64,000 nt of DNA from Viola odorata (lineage: Eukaryota; Streptophyta; Magnoliopsida; Malpighiales; Violaceae), in the NCBI GenBank assembly GCA_963691705.1, contig OY829541.1, positions 67,179,189 through 67,243,188 on the forward strand, in the 5' to 3' direction. Shown here piece after piece: positions 12,085-22,745 of this stretch; position 1 is the stretch's first letter, and every line of letters starts with the position of its first letter. The notes under the pieces are model-generated. The model searched no databases. It was not told the origin of the DNA and saw only the letters and a list, made by a program, of their open reading frames with translations. The position numbers were made by a program, and so were the translations under genes.

Positions 12085-12534
12085 TAATACCGAGCTGCTA
12101 ATTCTATTAATGACCTACTAATTCATTATTTCTGCCCGAATTATTTAAACTAACCACATTTTAATTTTAAGAAAGAAAAAAGTAAAGCCTTATTGGGAAA
12201 AGAAAAAAAAAGGGAAAGAAGAAGCCTTCCCACCAGAAGTCAAATATACATTGTATTATGCCCTTGACATATTTTGTATTTATAAATATTGGTTTTTAAT
12301 TTTTTAATTTTTTTTCTAAAATTTCCTCTCAATTGAATCTAAATTTGTTCGAATATTAACGGGTGTTTAAAGAGAAGCGACTGTCCTAACATGGATTGCT
12401 CCATTCCTAAATTTCAGACTTGAGATTTTGATTAAAAGTGGACAAATCTCTTACCATTTCACCATACGATTACTAAAATATATTATAATTACATAATAAA
12501 AAAACAATTCCTGTTATTATAAATAAAACATACG

Positions 12535-12640
12535 GTGATAGTTCAACTGATTAGAGCATATTGTTATTATGATGTAAGTTATAGGTTCGATTCCTAATAT
12601 CGTAATGATATAACTATTTTATTTTAAAAAAATAAAGCTA
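12535..12640 (+). mobile_element. tRNA-derived SINE
   Basis: The sequence has a tRNA-like A box (GATAGTTCAACTGATTAGAG, near 12539) and a perfect B box GGTTCGATTCC (near 12584) at tRNA-like spacing. An AT/A-rich tail ending near 12640 follows. No acceptor-stem pairing was evident, so it is not a functional tRNA gene. Clean target duplications were not found. Confidence 0.55.
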
Positions 12641-12675
12641 TGCCTACTAAAAAAGTATATATTATTTAGTTGTGG

Positions 12676-12713
12676 TTTTGGGCTTTGGGCTTTGGGCTTT
12701 GGGCTTTGGGCTT
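12676..12713 (+). repeat. Heptamer repeat (tttgggc)n, about five units
   Basis: A short tandem array of tttgggc/gggcttt. It resembles but is not the plant telomere unit (tttaggg). Confidence 0.9.
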
Positions 12714-13304
12714 GGATTAGTCTATACTCGATTTGTTGGAAACATGGATGTAAATGACGAGTTTCATGTGCTCATGGGAAAAGAAGAAGAAAGAAAGTGG
12801 GCTCTTGCTTTCCAGTGTGGTATGTTTGTTTGGACGTTATCCTGTGCCTGCCCATAAAGTTGCCAGTTCTTACTCTACGACTACGACACATGTAACGACG
12901 TGTAATAATGCAAAACACCAAATAGCCAAGTGCCATACGTGAAACGTCTCTCCTGAGTCCGGAGATCGCTATCAAACCGTACATTTGTAACAATGAAAAT
13001 ATTAACTCTCAATAATTTTACAAAATTCTAAAGAAAATTAGAAAGGAGAAAAAGGCGGGAAAATTTTATTTTTTATAATAACGGTAGTTATTGAATTTTG
13101 ATAATGTCCAGACATTATATATATGGATACTTTCTAATCGTTGGATAAGGAGTAATTCACTAATTTTTATTTACTATCTTATATGATCCTTCCATCGTTT
13201 GATAATGTCCAGACTAAAGATTTGTATTAATTAAATTGATGTCTTCTTATCAATATTGATTAATCTCATGAATTCCATCAAATAATATATTCATACCTAA
13301 TGCT
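12714..13304. other. Intergenic, no gene recognised
   Basis: Only short open frames. The word tgataatgtccagac occurs twice (near 13098 and 13201), flanking a ~100-bp interval; cause unknown. Confidence 0.35.
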
Positions 13305-13900
13305 TAATGCTATAAATAGATCGGTTGATTTAATTAATTAAAGCAAACACAAACATATAATATAGATTTGAAATAAGTGATTTATATTGTAAAAAGGGCA
13401 TGCACTTACTAACTAAGATACAACTTCTGTGCTGAAGAAAGAGTTTACCTATTGCTTAGTTAAATAAATAATTATTATGTTAATTTTAGTGACATGTATA
13501 CATTTAAATGAAAACGCTTTTACTTTTAAAAAAATAGTAAATTACTAATTGTCATTACAAAATTATGAACTTATTTTTGGGCCTGATGGTTCTCTAAGTG
13601 GGCCTTCCTTACTATTCTAAAAGTGACTTTAAGCCCAGGTTGTGGTCTATAGCCCATTTTCTTTAGGCCCATTTTCCAAACCAGCTTAATATCTCATTAA
13701 TTACTAGCAATCAGCCATTTATCGGCTTATCGGACAGTTAAAGTTAAACGAATGCTTTGGAATGAATGATGAGTATTTTTTGTTTTAGATTATAGTAGGA
13801 TTACCATTACTGTACAGACATATACTCCTATGATTAAGAGCAGAAAATTAGTACTAGCTCCTATGATTTATCAATAATCATATTCCTGATCCTATGAATT
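13305..13900 (+). pseudogene. Decayed relative of the cyclotide-like gene
   Basis: Two blocks match the intact gene at 15070-15396. A promoter block at about 13308-13375 (gctataaatagat, then a ttaatta/acacaaa run and tgaaataa) parallels 14965-15022. A coding block at about 13828-13890 (ttaagagcagaaaattag and following) parallels 15180-15240. The spacing between blocks is ~300 bp longer than in the intact gene, no signal-peptide frame survives, and the cysteine-rich end is not found. It is best read as an ancient local duplicate that has decayed. Confidence 0.55.
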
Positions 13901-14307
13901 ACTACTATTTTTTAGCAAACAGCCATTTCCGTGAGTCTTAATAAAGAATAACTATATGTTTTGAAATTAATCATACAATTTTTAATTAGTTTAGTGTCAA
14001 CGTACCTTGAGCCAAAATTAAGGATATTATTTATTATACACGTTTCATCTCCCTTCACCCGAATTGATGCCTTTTTCTGTATTAATTTCATGAATACTAT
14101 GGAATGTTTTGTTTGGTTTTATTCATTTTGTATTCTTTGTATTTATATTTTTTTTTTTAGTTATTTATGAACTTGGAAAATCCGTGAATAAAATTTAATT
14201 AAAATATTAACTAAATAAAAATTAATAAAAATTAAATAAATAGGAATATAAATCAAAATATAAATATTATATACATTGTAATATTAATAGAATTGTAATA
14301 ATACACT

Positions 14308-14754
14308 TAGGGGTGGCAATATGGACAATTGTCCATTTGTCCGTCCCGTCGTCCATATGCCCGTCCCGTCCGTCCATGTCCATTTAATAAATGGGTTGGG
14401 TTAGACCCGTCCAACTACATATACGGACGGACGGGACAAACCCAACGGGTTCCCGTCCGTCCATTTATTATTTAATTTTTTTAAAAATATTTAATTTCTC
14501 AAAATTAATTTTTTTAATTTTTTTTTAAAAAAAATATTATTTTTAAAAAAAAGTACTCTTATTTTTCGAAAAAAATTTTTTTCCCAAAAATATTATTTTT
14601 CAAAAAAAAATTCAATTCCCATAAAGAATTATTATTGGACGGGAACCCGTCCCGTCCGTCCAAATTTAGATGGACGGATTTTGTCCGTCCGTTTATTAAA
14701 TGGACAAATGGGATTGCACCATGGACGTCCGTCCGTCCCATATTGCCACCCCTA
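14308..14754. mobile_element. hAT-type MITE with GTCC-rich subterminal repeats
   Basis: Ends TAGGGGTGGCAATATGG and its inverse give ~17-bp terminal inverted repeats. The flanking octamers aatacact and aatacatt match at 7 of 8 bases, as expected for an old 8-bp hAT duplication. Inside, the words gtccgtcc and cgtcccgtc recur at both ends in inverted orientation, around an AT-rich core. No coding capacity. Confidence 0.65.
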
Positions 14755-14959
14755 AATACATTCACCAACATTATCAATCGTGGTCGAGTGGAACGTAAGA
14801 GAGTTATACCTTTTTAAAACTTGAGTTATAGGTCCGAGTTTTAAGAATAAAAAAATTCATGTCGGGGCATCCTTTTTAAAATTAAGTATGCTTAAACAAA
14901 ATTAGTCTTATAATAATAGTAGAAGGATAGACAGGATACCCGAATTAACATATTCTCTC

Positions 14960-15069
14960 CTCACGCTATAAATAGATGGATTGTGTTAATTAAGCACACA
15001 CAAAGGCGTGTGCATTGAAATAATCAATCATTAGCAACTAATGGAGATAATAAGTGAGAAGGTGAGGAT
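14960..15069 (+). promoter_or_regulatory. Core promoter and leader of the cyclotide-like gene
   Basis: A strong TATA box (ctataaata, about 14967-14975) lies ~95 bp upstream of the main ATG. The leader contains an upstream ATG at 15041. The TATA block is conserved in the decayed relative at 13308. Confidence 0.65.
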
Positions 15070-15073
15070 ATGA
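15041..15073 (+). CDS. Short upstream ORF overlapping the main start (ATGA)
   Basis: ATG at 15041 opens a 10-codon frame (MEIISEKVRI) whose TGA stop (15071-15073) overlaps the main ATG (15070-15072) in an ATGA arrangement. Such an overlap could tune translation of the main frame through reinitiation. This is inference, and the ORF may be chance. Confidence 0.4.
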   Translation: MEIISEKVRI

Positions 15074-15396
15074 GTTCGGTCATTGGCTTTGTTCTTATAG
15101 CCACCTTTGTTCTTACATCATTTGCCAGGGTTGAGAAGAAAGATGTAAGTATTACTAGTGTCAATGTTCAAGATCATGTAATTAAGAGCAGAAAATTAGC
15201 ACTTATGATTATTCATAATCATGTTCTTGATCTTATCAAGAACAGGACAATGGTGTCAAGAACTGAGGTTGAAGAAGCATTTGGGAAGATTAATTGGACA
15301 TCTTGTGGTGATCGCGCAACTTGCTGGTTTAGCAATGATTGCGACTCCAGTCAAGGCTGTGTTTGTGACTGGCCGTTTTGCCGGAAACCAAGCTGA
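15070..15396 (+). CDS. Secreted cystine-knot peptide precursor, cyclotide-like (probably linear)
   Basis: Intronless, 108 aa. Residues 1-20 form a hydrophobic signal peptide, followed by a ~55-residue propeptide with helix-forming stretches (LALMIIHNHVLDLI) and then a C-terminal cysteine-rich domain. The six cysteines have spacing C-X5-C-X5-C-X5-C-X-C-X4-C, with a single-residue loop 4 and a loop 5 of DWPF. This is the cystine-knot layout of cyclotides and related knottins, and Trp-Pro in loop 5 recalls the Mobius type. It differs from true cyclotides: loop 1 lacks the usual Glu, and the chain ends RKPS without the C-terminal Asn/Asp and tail needed for asparaginyl-endopeptidase cyclisation. 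A linear acyclotide is therefore more likely. The expected role is extracellular or vacuolar defence peptide (inference). It could also be an unrelated knottin. A TATA box and short upstream ORF precede it. Confidence 0.7.
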   Translation: MSSVIGFVLIATFVLTSFARVEKKDVSITSVNVQDHVIKSRKLALMIIHNHVLDLIKNRTMVSRTEVEEAFGKINWTSCGDRATCWFSNDCDSSQGCVCDWPFCRKPS

Positions 15397-15741
15397 GTAT
15401 ACGTTGGAACTACGCATCTTTCTTTTTCTTTATCTTGAAATCATGCTCTGTTTTATTGTCTGTTGTTCGTACTTTTGAATTTGTATGTACTTTTGAATTT
15501 GTTTTTATTAACTTAGGGACTTAATTGAAAGTATAGAACAAATACAAGGACTAATTTGTGTCATTCTGCAGAAAAAGAATACCTCATCCTATCGTCCATC
15601 TCATGAAGCTCAACATCTCATCAAACGGACTCGAATCACTCCACGATAACCACCACAGCCTTAAACCCTAACCCTTCTTCCTCTTATTCTTCTTCTTCTC
15701 CACCAATATCTCTCACTCTCCACCACTAAACTAACAACAAA
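15397..15741. other. 3' flank of the peptide gene and leader of the next unit
   Basis: Holds a short tandem word (gtacttttgaatttg, twice near 15466-15500) and a CT-rich stretch at 15670-15720 typical of a plant 5' leader. No ORF. Confidence 0.4.
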
Positions 15742-16111
15742 ATGCAACGTCTAAACGTCGCCCGTATCGTTCCGTCCGCCGTTCCCCTCTCTCGACGCTT
15801 CAGTTTTATTCCTTTCGGTGGCCATAAAGAATCCATCGGGTTAGCGCTAGATGTGACTAGCTTTAACCCCCATCGGTTACTTTTCCGGCGCCAAGAACCA
15901 TTTCTGGTATTTTAAGGATGTCCCGCGATCTTGGTTGTCTGCCTTCACCCCTGGCAGTGTTAAAATCCCGTTACCGTTCGGTAGTACTTATGCTGAGCTA
16001 GAGCGCGCCGCCGGTCAGAGTCGGGACCGCATTCCTCTCGGTCAGGCACCGTTGATTCAAGCCGTCTCCTTTCTCTATAACTCCAACCAACAACCTAAAG
16101 AAAGTTGCTAA
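15742..16111 (+). pseudogene. Gene fragment with mitochondrial-type presequence, frame broken
   Basis: ATG at 15742 opens a frame whose first ~30 residues are rich in Arg and Ser and lack acidic residues (MQRLNVARIVPSAVPLSRRF), like a mitochondrial presequence. That frame stops near 15915. A second frame overlapping from about 15888 carries protein-like sequence with HFWYFKDVPRSWLSAF and FGSTYAELERAAGQ up to a TAA at 16111. A one-base shift would join them, so this is either a damaged gene or a mis-called base. I do not recognise the family. The sequence after it is transposon-like, which suggests the gene was disrupted here. Confidence 0.45.
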
Positions 16112-16129
16112 ATTCTGATTAAAGTAAAA

Positions 16130-16312
16130 AAAGAATCACTTCTAATAACTCATTTGATACTTCTATTTTTTTGTGGTTTAAAAAACACCTGCGCTTGAAA
16201 AAAACGTCACATTTGGTACTCGTCCTCATACCGTCGTTGTAAACCGTTAACTAGCTGATGCGGTATGCCACGTGGTATGACACGTCATATGTTGATGATG
16301 TGTCATGCCATA
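16130..16312. mobile_element. Solo terminal repeat related to the Pack-MULE family
   Basis: Words in this stretch (ctaataactcatttgatac, catttggtactcgtc, gtatgacacgtc) parallel, in order, the terminal repeat of the element at 55291-56810 (ttattagaatttttaatacc, aatttggtacttc, gcatgacacgtc). No second terminus was found, so it is probably a truncated or heavily diverged MULE end. Similarity is by eye only. Confidence 0.4.
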
Positions 16313-16377
16313 TCAGTATATTCGTCCCGGCGAAAATGGGTCTGTAAACGCACTAGTGTTTTGCGTACATTGAGCGT

Positions 16378-18652
16378 CATACGTCAAGATTGCCACTGAA
16401 TTACCCGGATCCCCAAATGATTAGCTACGAGCGAACCTGGGTTTTGTTGTCTAGAGCAGTTCAGGCAGGGAATGGGAAGAAGCTGGATCCGCCGGTTCGA
16501 TTGGTGAATGCTGAAGGCAAACCTTACACTGTGACTAAAGTTTCGCAGCTCAAAAACGATCTCTCTTTGGTACTGTTTCATGCTGCGTGAGTTCTCCTGT
16601 TTGATTTATAGACAATGTCATTACATATTCATAGCAACTTCATTGATGTAATCATTTAGACTGCTTCAACTTCTACTTTGTTGCTCTACAAATGCTCGAT
16701 TAATGTCTGCACTATAACTAGACAGACCATCCTGGATGTGCTTGTGCCTGAATCAAGAATCTCATCACTTGGTTTTGCTACACCATCAAACAGTGCAGGA
16801 TGTAGTCAAATTCCATGTAGGTCTGATATCCTGAAAGGTTTTAATGAAGAAGTTTGTGTTAATAATTGTTTTTTTCTATATTTCAGAGGACACAGACACT
16901 TGAGAAGAAATGTGATTCACTAAAGAAGAAGGTAACAATATTTAGCCAAACGAAAAAATGGATTTAGCTCTTGGAATCTAATGCATATGTTACTTCTGTA
17001 CTTTGTTTCCAGAACGTTGAAGTATGCAAGAAAAATCTGAAAGGAAAAAGAGGGAAGCTGTCTTGCAAAATAAAGTGACCCAGCTTATCAAGGTAACCTT
17101 AAGTGAGAATTATGTTCTTTTATGTATAAGTTGGTTTGAACCCATGACCTCTCAGGAGTTCTCTAGATGCAAGTTCCAAAAGTAATTAGCATCACATTCT
17201 GGCGTAGTTTAAAAGTCATTGATGAATCACATATTCCTCTCCTTTTTGCTCGACATATTTGGTTGTGATGGGCGTCTTGCTGATTTGTTGGTGGCCACTG
17301 TTTCTTTAGTGACAATATATTGTTTGTGTCCTTCAGTTAATGAGTGCAGCTTGGCCAAATTGTCTCATCTATTTTTATTTTTTTTTACTTAACACAATAA
17401 CTACTGCAGTTAACAAAGATCATAAAACTAAGTTTGTGGGAAAATGATTATGTTTCTTTTTCTGGATCTCTTTGTTAATGTCTTCCTTGTAACTTCTAAT
17501 GTAATGTATTGGCATTGCAGAGGAATAATTACTTGGAGCGTTTAGTTGAAAATTACAAGAGCAGCACATCTGCATCAGGTGTTTATTGTTTCAGATCAAT
17601 GATACTCTAATCTTTCCATGATGATTTACATGGCACCATTACATTGTTTGAGTGTCTGTTGAAAGTATTGTATTAAATTGCTATTATTCTGGTTTATGAC
17701 AGCCTAGATTGACATTATTTTCATTGTTTCAATTACTACTTCTTTTAGATCATGCACTCCCACTTCCAAGGGCTTATCTCTATTTCTAGGTTCACATTGT
17801 GTTTGTTTTTTTTTTTTGTTTTTTTTGTACATCATTTGTATCTGTTATATGGTCAGCAGGTCATCTATTTGGTGCCAGGTACTATGATCTTGTGGTTTCT
17901 GGCTTTCTATGTCGTTGCAGATGAGCTTGATTCCTCCATATGAAAGTGAAGATATTTCCCTCCCTTCTAGTACAAAAGCCATAAAGGATCTGCACATTTC
18001 CTCATTTGATGGTTGTCTTTTACTTTTTGCACCCTTAGGCAAGAAATTATCAGTTCTTAGGTGGAGCCACTGCAAATTAGAAACATTTATTGAGCATATT
18101 TGTTCTCTTTCCTCATTCTCCTTAATCCCTCACTTTTTTGTTTGGCTTTACAGTATGGAAAGCGACAATATTGTCCTTTCCTATGACTTACCTGTGAGTT
18201 TGTAGTCCATTCTGTTCAACACTGTTTATTATCCTGCTAAACAGCTAAATGGATTTTCTTCCCCTACTGCAGCAACTAGAGATGCTAAAGCACATGCGCA
18301 AATTTCACTTGGAAGACCTATCTGCAATTCTTGAGAAGGTGATGCATGTACTATGACCTTCTGCACATTCCTTTGGCTTTTTTGCTCAGATAGGCTAGAT
18401 GTTGACCCAGAGATTATAGATCACTTCATGTATATAATTTTTCATATACTATTGCATGATTGAGTCAATATCTACCCTGAAATAAACTAGCCGTGATAGA
18501 ATCTTTGCAACCTCTAAAATTGCTTGTTTCTTTCCCCAGTTACACGAGCAGATGCTAGGCGCAGATTTTGAAGGCAATGCATCAGTTTTATCAGCAGAAC
18601 AGATCCAGGAGATTGTTCGCAGAAGAGTATCACCTGTATTTATGTCTAGCTA
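16378..18652 (+). CDS. Unrecognised multi-exon coding region with coiled-coil segments
   Basis: Several exon-like pieces bounded by GT-AG signals can be read: about 16378-16587 (with RTWVLLSRAVQAGNGKKL and PVRLVNAEGKPYTVTK); a piece ending near 16930 (RTQTLEKKCDSLKKK); about 17022-17092 (MQEKSERKKREAVLQNK); about 17521-17577 (NNYLERLVENYKSS); about 18273-18338 (MLKHMRKFHLEDLSAILEK); and about 18540-18652 (LHEQMLGADFEG then AEQIQEIVRRR, stop near 18652). The charged heptad-like composition suggests coiled coil. I could not join all pieces in phase or recognise the family. It may be the rest of the gene begun at 15742, disrupted by transposons, or a separate gene. Confidence 0.35.
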
Positions 18653-18829
18653 GATACAGATTCGTGTAGTAGTCTATGCTAATTTGGGGACTTGTTATTT
18701 TCTGGATTTTCTCGTCAGTTGTTATTTGCATTGTCAAACTACCACTGGAGTACAATGCTGTATGTGGAAATATATGTTTTTCTTAAAAGTGAACAGCTGG
18801 TTTGTTCTCAATTGTGAATTGCTTGTGTT

Positions 18830-19605
18830 CTGTAGAGTTGGATAGTTCGAATCCAAAGCTTATGTATTTTGTTGGAAGAAAAGGTAATTTGAGTTTAAAT
18901 CTTTTGCGAAATGTTATCGAAAGGGCATTTGGCATTCTCAAAACTAGATTTCCTATATTAAAGTCTATTCCGAATTACCCACTTCGATGTCAAAAATTGA
19001 TACCTATAGTTTATTGCGCACTTCATAATTTTATTCGGAGCGAAGATAGAGCTAATCGATTATTCACTGAATTTGGCGAGGATGTCACAACAACAACAAA
19101 TGAATGCCGTTAGGGAAGATATTGCAAATGAATTGTGGGCTCATTATAATAATCGTTAGATTACGAGGGAGCAACTAGTCAAGTGGAGTACGTTTGCTAT
19201 GTAATTTTTTTATCAATTACTATATTAGTAGATTGCTTTTATTTTCATGTAGGTATATGAATTACAATATTTAAATGCAATATTAGAAGATTTATGTTAT
19301 ATTTAATAAGTTTTTCCTTTTTAAAATTACTATTAAATTTTCAAATGATTTCTTCTTTTCATTACAAATATTTTCGGTTTTCCACAAAAAATGAAAACGC
19401 GCGAAGTAAACACGTTTTTCAGTTTTCAGATCAGGAAATTTTTACATTAAGTGCGAAGTAAACGCGTTCTCCAGTTTTTCTGATCAGGAAACAAGCGCGA
19501 AGTAAACACGTTTTCTAGTTTTCAGAATGAAAATAAAATTCTCGAAATTCAGAAAAACAACAAATTTTCAAATTCAGAATTCTCCCAAATGAACGGGTCT
19601 TTAAT
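18830..19605 (+). pseudogene. PIF/Harbinger transposase remnant with intact right terminus
   Basis: The frame 18802-19113 contains NVIERAFGILKTRFPILKSI and a following segment ending ALHNFIR, typical of the C-terminal part of DDE_Tnp_4 (PIF/Harbinger) transposases, which cut and reinsert the element. Downstream, 19370-19605 repeats the gaagtaaacacgtttt subterminal word and ends ccaaatgaacgggtct followed by tta. The last ~110 bp match, inverted, the left end of the element at 4679. The 5' half of the transposase and the left terminus are missing, so the copy is dead. Confidence 0.75.
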
Positions 19606-19767
19606 TTCTTCAGTGTGGTCAAATAATCACTTATTCTTCTTGTGGTAAAAAGAACAAGAGCTTCGACTTTCTCTGTTCCCGAGGCACGCTTTAATTCATT
19701 GGTATTGTTATTGCACCAGCGGCCCTCGAAAACTTTATTCCAACAAAGAAGCCCAGAGTGTCCCTTC

Positions 19768-22685
19768 TTAAAGGTTGGTGTTGTTAACTAAGTTTAGTTG
19801 TTGTTGTTGCACCACCAACACTGAAGTATTAGTGTTCACATCTCTTGAGACAAGCAAGTCTCCAAGTGTACCTAATTCTTGGAACTCACACAAATGTGCA
19901 AGCCCTGAAATCTGAGTCGAAGTAGCCTCGTGTCGTCTCCCAACAATCATAAGATCATAATCTTTTACCAACGATCGAACTATCCATGTCGTTTCCGATC
20001 CATCTGCAACCACATGCTCCACATACTCCATTTCTCCATCACCGCCGTCCCTACTCATTTGCTTCACATACTTCAACTCCTCAGCATCAAGCATGCCGTC
20101 CCAATCAAGCTCGTTACCAACGAGCGTGTCAGGACTCGATAACCGCAGCACTGTAACTTCAACCCTTGAGTTAGTGGCGATCCGCTTCACCAATGCCAAT
20201 GCCTCCCGGTCATCGTTTCCCCCAATAAAGATCAAACACACACGATATGATTCTCTCGAAGACCCTTCATACCCGTGGTGGATCAAGACCCCCACCGAGC
20301 AAGGAGCTCTTTCAAGAACATTGCAGTTTATGATCCTTGTTGTCTTACTGTCTTCTAACTCCATTGATCCATTCGAGGTCCATTTCTTGTGAAAAGGAAG
20401 TACTATAAAGGATGCTTGTCTTTTCAACGCCAGAATGCGAATATCCTCATCCATTATTGAAGCGGGAGATATTGCAGTGAATATGTTAAGCTTTGCAATG
20501 TCATTCTTATTGCTTGCATACTCTCTGAAAGCAAAAATGACATTTTCTGAACATGAGCGTTTCGAGTCACTTTTGTTCTGCAATTGATGAGAAATAAACA
20601 CCGGAGAAAGGCTCCCAACCATCTCAATAAGGTGGAGAACAAAAATACTCATCTGGTTGCTATGTGTTGGATTGGAGATGTTAAGGAAGTTGATGATGGA
20701 AGGAATATCGAACGGCCTATAGATGCAGGTCAGCATCCGGAGCTCAGCATCCGGTCTAACATTCATTATGTTTCTTCTCCGGTAGCTTGAGTATCTCTTG
20801 GCAGGATCGTATAGGTAACTCACAAGGATTGCCACAGCACTTGCGGAAACTATTACATAGATAACTGATATTATAAAACTCTCTTCTCCAATAAACTGCA
20901 AAATTAGATGAAAAATTAAGAATGAAAGAAATCGTCGATCTCCGTAAGTTATTAATTAGTGAAATAGTACATTCTAGGAAAGATTAAGGTTTTGATTACC
21001 TCGTCATCTCTAAACATGGCATACGTACCAACTTCAACAATCCCTTTACATCCCATGATGAGACCAACCGCTAAAGCATCAAAGAGAGGCATGTTGCATA
21101 ACCATGGAGGCATGGAACATACTACCACCTTTATCAGAAAAGATAGCACACCAGCAATAATGTTCATGGTGTTGACATCCAAATGCTTAACTGCAATGGA
21201 AGCAGGATCTTTATACGTCTTACGCGACCAAAAAGCACTAGTCGCAAAGACTGGCAATAAAACACCCGAAATAAAGCTATCAAGCTTCTCTTCCAAAGCT
21301 GATCCTAAAGGAGGCCCATTTGGTATAGCAATGCCGAATATCACCGGGCCTAAGAACAAAAAGTGGCCGAGCTTATGGGTGAGCAAACCAGACGCAAACA
21401 CCAAGATGAGGATAGAGCAAATGTATACTCTCTTTACTGGCCTTCCTTCTGGTGTTTCTCTGATAACCCAAAACATTGCAGGGCGGATAACAAACACCAA
21501 CAGTACAACAAAGCCAAGCAGATACAAAAGGTTAAGTATAGGAACATGAATTGCGTATCTGTTGCTCATGAAGTCTTGCAACGTGAGCGAACCGAATCTG
21601 AAAACAAATGTGATAAAGTTGCCGATTATTGCTGAGGATAGAGATAATCTACCAAGTTCGAAATTTATGATCTTAAGCTCATAAAGAAGGACAGAAACAA
21701 CTGGAAAATTCGTTGAAGAATGGGTTGTAGCAAGCATAGAAATTGCTCTTTTCTGCTCCTCCCCGAGACCAAAAGTGTCGTCCAACAAATTCATGGCTAT
21801 CAAGCAAACCATCAAAGGTATAGTCACAGATAAAACACCAATATAAGTTGCTGTACGTCCCGCATTCGGTATCATCTTAAGGTCAACTTTCATACAAGCG
21901 AGGAACATGAACATTGTGTACCCAAACAGCCCTAAAGTCTCAAGATTCCTGTGGCCTTCAATCGGGAAAATAAGATTCTTCACTCTTTCAGATCCCCCAA
22001 GCAATTCAGGACTCAAGATTAATCCTGACTATGTCACAAATGCACACAAAAGTTATTTCTTTGACATGAGCAAATATGTACCACAAAAGATGTCTCAATT
22101 AAAAGGTCATTTGTGCCCAAATGGAAAATTCGCAAATTTCAGCCTTCAAATGTTCAAAAGGCATTGAAGGTTCATATGAAAACATTTCACCAGCGTAAAC
22201 ATTAAAACTTATTACCTGGTACAAAAACTTGCAAAAATGTACATTGATAAGTACATTCATGCTTGAATTTGCAAGCAATTCGACGAAAACCTAACCCAAC
22301 CTCCACTAGAATGCATCCACCATGCAGAAAATTAATTTGCACGTCCAGGAATTAAAAAGTTCAGAACTTTATTTTGTTAAAACGATAATGTTCATACAAT
22401 ATCAAAGACCCATATCAACAATTTCACAACAAGTTGCATATAGAAAAATGGGGGCGAAAAAGGAAAGAGACATACAATGATTTGAGAGACAAATTTAGGG
22501 ATTCCTAGGCGCTTGAGGAGAAAATGTGTGGTTTCTGAGAAAGCGAAGATGACAAAGAATTGTAGTAGAAGAAGAGACAATGGATAATTCGTCATGGGAT
22601 CGTGTTCCCAATTCCAAATGCCATTGGAATAGATTTTGGGTGGTAATTCTATGCATGTTATATTCATTGTTGCCATCTGCCTCAC
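19768..22685 (-). CDS. CHX-type cation/H+ exchanger (CPA2), 3 exons
   Basis: Exons 22476-22685, 21000-22028 and 19768-20895 join in phase to 788 aa, the usual size for plant CHX proteins. CHX proteins move K+ or other monovalent cations in exchange for protons across plasma or endomembranes. The first ~410 residues hold the multi-pass Na+/H+-exchanger domain (PLSLLLLQFFVIFAFSETTH, QIISGLILSPELLG, TNFPVVSVLLYELKI, HFLFLGPVIFGIAIPNGPPLG). The ~375-residue C-terminal half is the soluble universal-stress-like domain of the family (PCSVGVLIHHG, VCLIFIGGNDDREAL, DYDLMIVGRRH). The TM5-region acidic residue usual in CPA2 proteins is Asn here (SSAIIGNF). Start ATG 22685 is the first of three near Mets; the true start is uncertain. 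A two-copy 21-bp repeat (22703-22745) lies just upstream. Confidence 0.85.
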
Positions 22686-22745
22686 CTCCTTCTTCTTCTT
22701 GCCCTGTTCCTAACAACAGAGGCCCTGTTCCTAGCAACAGAGCAG

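Noticed and set aside
12535..12640. tRNA gene
   Set aside because: A and B boxes are present but no acceptor stem or anticodon arm folds convincingly, and an A-rich tail follows; SINE preferred.
12676..12713. Telomere-like heptamer array
   Set aside because: The unit is tttgggc, not the plant telomere unit tttaggg, and the array is short.
20992..21549. 185-codon plus-strand open frame across the CHX gene
   Set aside because: Antisense shadow of CHX exon 2, which carries clear transmembrane exchanger motifs.
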